Source of the DNA: Lachnospiraceae bacterium
Lineage (GTDB): Bacteria > Bacillota > Clostridia > Lachnospirales > Lachnospiraceae
Assembly: GCA_009774585.1 (NCBI GenBank)
Contig: VSOA01000019.1
Coordinates: forward strand, 1-23,390
Direction of reading: 5' to 3'
Length of the DNA stretch: 23,390 nt
In this document: in pieces, positions 23,318-23,390 of the stretch
Numbering within the stretch: position 1 is the stretch's first letter
Layout of the letters: every line of letters begins with the position of its first letter
Notes under the pieces: generated by a model
The model's input: only the letters and a program-made list of their open reading frames with translations
Database searches by the model: none
Told to the model about the DNA's origin: nothing
Translations under genes and position numbers: made by a program

Positions 23318-23390
23318 AATGTCCTCCCGAAGGTTATTATAGAATAGTGAAATGTAAAATTTACTTATAGTATTGTACTATGAAATATAC

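Noticed and set aside
1..23390. Mobile elements, CRISPR arrays, tRNA or rRNA genes
   Set aside because: Looked for transposase-like products, terminal repeats, regularly spaced repeats and tRNA-like cloverleaf sequences; none was seen.

Overview
This looks like about 23 kb of a surface-glycan locus from a Gram-positive clostridium, most likely a Lachnospiraceae-type organism. That is inferred from strong GGAGG-type ribosome binding sites, moderate GC, a lipoprotein signal, and the style of the multi-pass membrane proteins and SGNH proteins; no 16S, tRNA or other taxonomic marker is present. No mobile element, CRISPR array or RNA gene was found.

Layout, left to right. (1) 1-3013: the 5' end of a leftward MBOAT acyltransferase gene that runs off the window, then a rightward MBOAT gene and a GT2 (DPM1/GtrB-like) glycosyltransferase. 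(2) 3075-4910: a large leftward polytopic protein, divergent from the next block across a regulatory-looking intergenic region with a perfect 14-bp palindrome. (3) 5132-9988: a membrane-anchored SGNH hydrolase, an FkbH-like HAD protein, an acyl carrier protein (ACP) with its own good promoter, and a GT-C-like membrane protein. A leftward VOC-fold gene (9969-10376) overlaps the tail of that block. (4) 10560-12125: a GtrA-type flippase and an SGNH lipoprotein, closed by a long hairpin terminator. (5) 12507-15302: a GT2, a possible circularly permuted papain-fold protein, and an LPG-synthase-TM/UPF0104 membrane protein. (6) 15407-22192: an operon with a dyad at its promoter, encoding a membrane protein, two GT4 glycosyltransferases, a second membrane protein, a canonical MBOAT and a DltD/AlgX-like SGNH protein, closed by a terminator. 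(7) 22274-23317: a leftward SGNH-like membrane protein that has lost its nucleophile.

How the genes may work together (inference). The glycosyltransferases and flippase-type proteins would build and move lipid-linked sugars or a cell-surface polymer. FkbH, ACP, MBOAT and anchored SGNH proteins together match the logic of the Dlt (D-alanylation) system: a cytosolic enzyme loads a carrier protein, an MBOAT passes the acyl group across the membrane, and an extracytoplasmic SGNH protein finishes or edits the transfer. Here the loading enzyme is FkbH-like, so the cargo could be a glyceryl group from 1,3-bisphosphoglycerate instead of D-alanine. This glyceryl-type 'Dlt analogue' is the most interesting candidate system in the window. 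A second notable point is that the two membrane proteins of block 6 look like the N- and C-terminal parts of one protein, separated by the two GT4 genes.
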